Shown: positions 61,940-64,000 of the stretch, piece after piece | Layout: every line of letters begins with the position of its first letter | Position numbering within the stretch: the first letter of the stretch is position 1 | Assembly: GCF_014805685.1 (NCBI RefSeq) | Contig: NC_060911.1 | Span: 9,866,712-9,930,711 of the forward strand | Origin: Silurus meridionalis | Taxonomy: Eukaryota > Chordata > Actinopteri > Siluriformes > Siluridae | Length of the DNA: 64,000 nucleotides | Direction: 5' to 3' | Program-made: the position numbers and the translations under genes | The notes under the pieces: generated by a model | What the model saw: the letters and a program-made list of their open reading frames with translations, nothing else | Databases searched by the model: none | Told to the model about the DNA's origin: nothing

Positions 61940-62575
61940 TAGGGGTGTGACGGGTCGGTACGTGTCTTATTTTTGAATCGCGATCCGGTTCAATTTCGGT
62001 ACAGTTTGGGGGAAGAAATGCAAAACAGGAAATTGCGTTTTTTTATTTACACCGTTTACTATTATTAACATTTGTGCACAACAGTTTACCTTTTTAAAAC
62101 AATTTTAAATAATATATAAAATTATATTTCATACAAATAAAACTGAATAAATCAAATTAATGCAATAAACCTTTTTATTATATTGATTAAACTGATTTAA
62201 AAAAAATGTAATTGGCACAAATTAAATTGATTAAATAAAATTTAACCAATTGAAACATTTTATAAAATAGCTTACATTTGTTAGACCCCATTTGGGTAAT
62301 ACAAGTATGTAAGTGTGTGTTTTTTTTTATTTAAATATAAATATTTAATTTTCTCAAGATATGCTCTACTTTACTGTTCCACTTATTTCAGCATAATTTA
62401 AATGTCTTCATTCCTTCCATCCTTCATTCATTCACTCCCTCGATATGTGAAAATGTCAGGATTTTCTTCATTTAGGAGAAATTATTGAAGCTGAACGTTA
62501 GCCGCTAGGCACTTCCTGGTTGGAAATCTTATTTCCGGTACGGAGTGAGTTTTCATAGTGACACTACCCTAACTC
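61940..62575. mobile_element. Non-autonomous hAT-like element, family of 32897-33793
   Basis: Left end AGGGGTGTGACGGGTCGGTACG; shares an AT-rich interior with TTGTTAGACCCCATTTGGGT (inverted in the 33.4-kb copy as ACTGGGGTCTAACAAA). The right end is not clean, so it is probably truncated. Confidence 0.6.
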
Positions 62576-62740
62576 TTTTTTTTTTATAGCCCTGCCATTG
62601 TTGTGCATGTTTTCAAGTTCACAACTAACAACATTTATGTCACCAGAACCGAATATGTTTTGCGGTTTGGGATCAGTGAATTATGAGGTGAATACAACGT
62701 CCACATTGGACCTTTTGACGGTGGTCCTGTGGCATACTGC

Positions 62741-62820
62741 GTTTAGTCAAGTCAAGTTTATTTCTATAGCGCGTTTCACAGACATTGTCTCAAAGCAGCT
62801 TTACAGTTTAGTAAATAGGA
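62741..62820 (-). mobile_element. L2-type LINE 3' terminus
   Basis: AGTCAAGTCAAGTTTATTTCTATAGCGC and TTGTCTCAAAGCAGCTTTACA are the inverted complement of the terminal block found at 60370-60420. Confidence 0.65.
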
Positions 62821-63084
62821 TGTGACCCATCTATAATGTACCAACAATGATGTATTAGACGTATGCAAGTGAATCCGTTTGGGACACGTCCAGAATTGGC
62901 TCTGTTTATGGTTTGAGACATGGTTATGGTTTGAATGTTTATGTGAAGGATAAAGTGAACAGGTAATATGGTTTGAGACACGCCTACAATGCACTAATGA
63001 CAGCCAATCACACGTTTAGCTTCAGGTTACTAAATAATGCACATGATTCTCAATGCCTAGATTCGTTCAGAATAGAGTGGCACT

Positions 63085-63236
<152 letters not shown>

Positions 63237-63410
63237 TCCATGGATCCATTTAGGCAGGAGTGTGTTTTGTGCTGGGATATACACAGCGTTCCATTAGCAC
63301 TTTTCCATTAACTGACACTACGCAGCAGCTGCAGTAACAAAGAAATGCGAAACAACTAAACACAGCTAAAGACACACACACAAACACACACACAAAATTA
63401 AATTTAAGAG

Positions 63411-63475
<65 letters not shown>
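63411..63475. repeat. (TA)n microsatellite
   Basis: Pure TA run of about 65 bp. Confidence 0.95.
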
Positions 63476-63478
<3 letters not shown>

Positions 63479-63834
63479 TAATGTTGATTAAAACCTTAAA
63501 TCTACCCAAGCAGCTGATGGATAGCTCTACCCCTATATGTCAGGATTGACAAATATTCATGAGCATGCCGTGGGGTCACAGGCTGAAGAGCTGAAGAAAC
63601 TCACCTCAAATGACAGATCACGAAGGAATAAATATTAACATCAACGCAAGGTCACTTATTTACTAGATATGACAAAATAAGCAATAAACGCTGAGCATAA
63701 AAATTTTTTTTTTTTAAATGACTGCAAAGATAACCTCAAATAATGCAATTAATATTCATTAATATTAATAAGCTCATGAATAGTTATATATTTTAGACAC
63801 AGAAGTCTGACCGCTCTCTAGAGACCTCACTCAA

Positions 63835-63847
<13 letters not shown>

Positions 63848-63905
<58 letters not shown>
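63848..63905. repeat. (CA)n microsatellite
   Basis: Pure CA run preceded by CT repeats. Confidence 0.95.
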
Positions 63906-63910
<5 letters not shown>

Positions 63911-64000
63911 CACAAACAAACAGAGACAAAAATGGAAAAAATCTGCAACTGTTCTACAGATCAGAGTTTGGTATGGTTCAGTCTCAGTCTCTCTCTCACA

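Overview
The window is vertebrate nuclear DNA, almost certainly from a teleost fish. It holds spliced genes with GT-AG introns, dense (CA)n/(GT)n tracts, several Tc1-like and hAT-like DNA transposons, L2-type LINE debris and tRNA-derived SINEs. Transposon style would fit a catfish-like or other basal teleost, but I cannot fix the species. There are no prokaryotic genes, operons or CRISPR arrays.

Three genes lie head-to-tail on the minus strand. (1) 0.8-1.72 kb: cadherin-repeat exons, probably the dachsous-type gene dchs2, carrying a stop and frame breaks. (2) 7.86-17.03 kb: plrg1, a complete 15-exon spliceosomal WD40 gene. I could join all exon phases into 510 codons. (3) 23.24-47.58 kb: tmem131l, 31 exons, 5' end not found. 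It encodes an ER-type ectodomain, one membrane span and a long cytoplasmic tail. From memory, DCHS2, PLRG1 and TMEM131L are also near neighbours in mammals, which supports the calls.

The main oddity is that tmem131l contains two separate direct tandem duplications. A ~4.7-kb unit (18263-22937 / 22938-27638) repeats all the 3' exons, with one breakpoint inside a coding exon. A ~1.8-kb unit (29190-31061 / 31062-32861) repeats four ectodomain exons. In both, the lower-coordinate copy is full of one-base losses in homopolymers while the other is nearly or fully open. Simple repeats inside the units differ in length like alleles. Unpurged haplotypes in a noisy long-read assembly explain this best; a real recent duplication is the alternative.

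Between genes: 1.75-7.4 kb is a transposon graveyard (foldback end, Tc1 fragment, DIRS-like remnant, 5'-truncated LINE). 17.03-18.3 kb is the plrg1 upstream region plus mobile-element fragments. 47.6-64 kb has no exon I can defend; it is repeats: a near-complete Tc1-like element (50812-52365), a 30-bp minisatellite with a 420-bp higher-order repeat (52.43-54.06 kb), an L2 relic (58.77-60.43 kb) and many dinucleotide tracts. A second minisatellite (39.59-40.60 kb, 21-bp unit) lies in a tmem131l intron. I found no convincing new biological system; the duplications and minisatellites are the items most worth checking.
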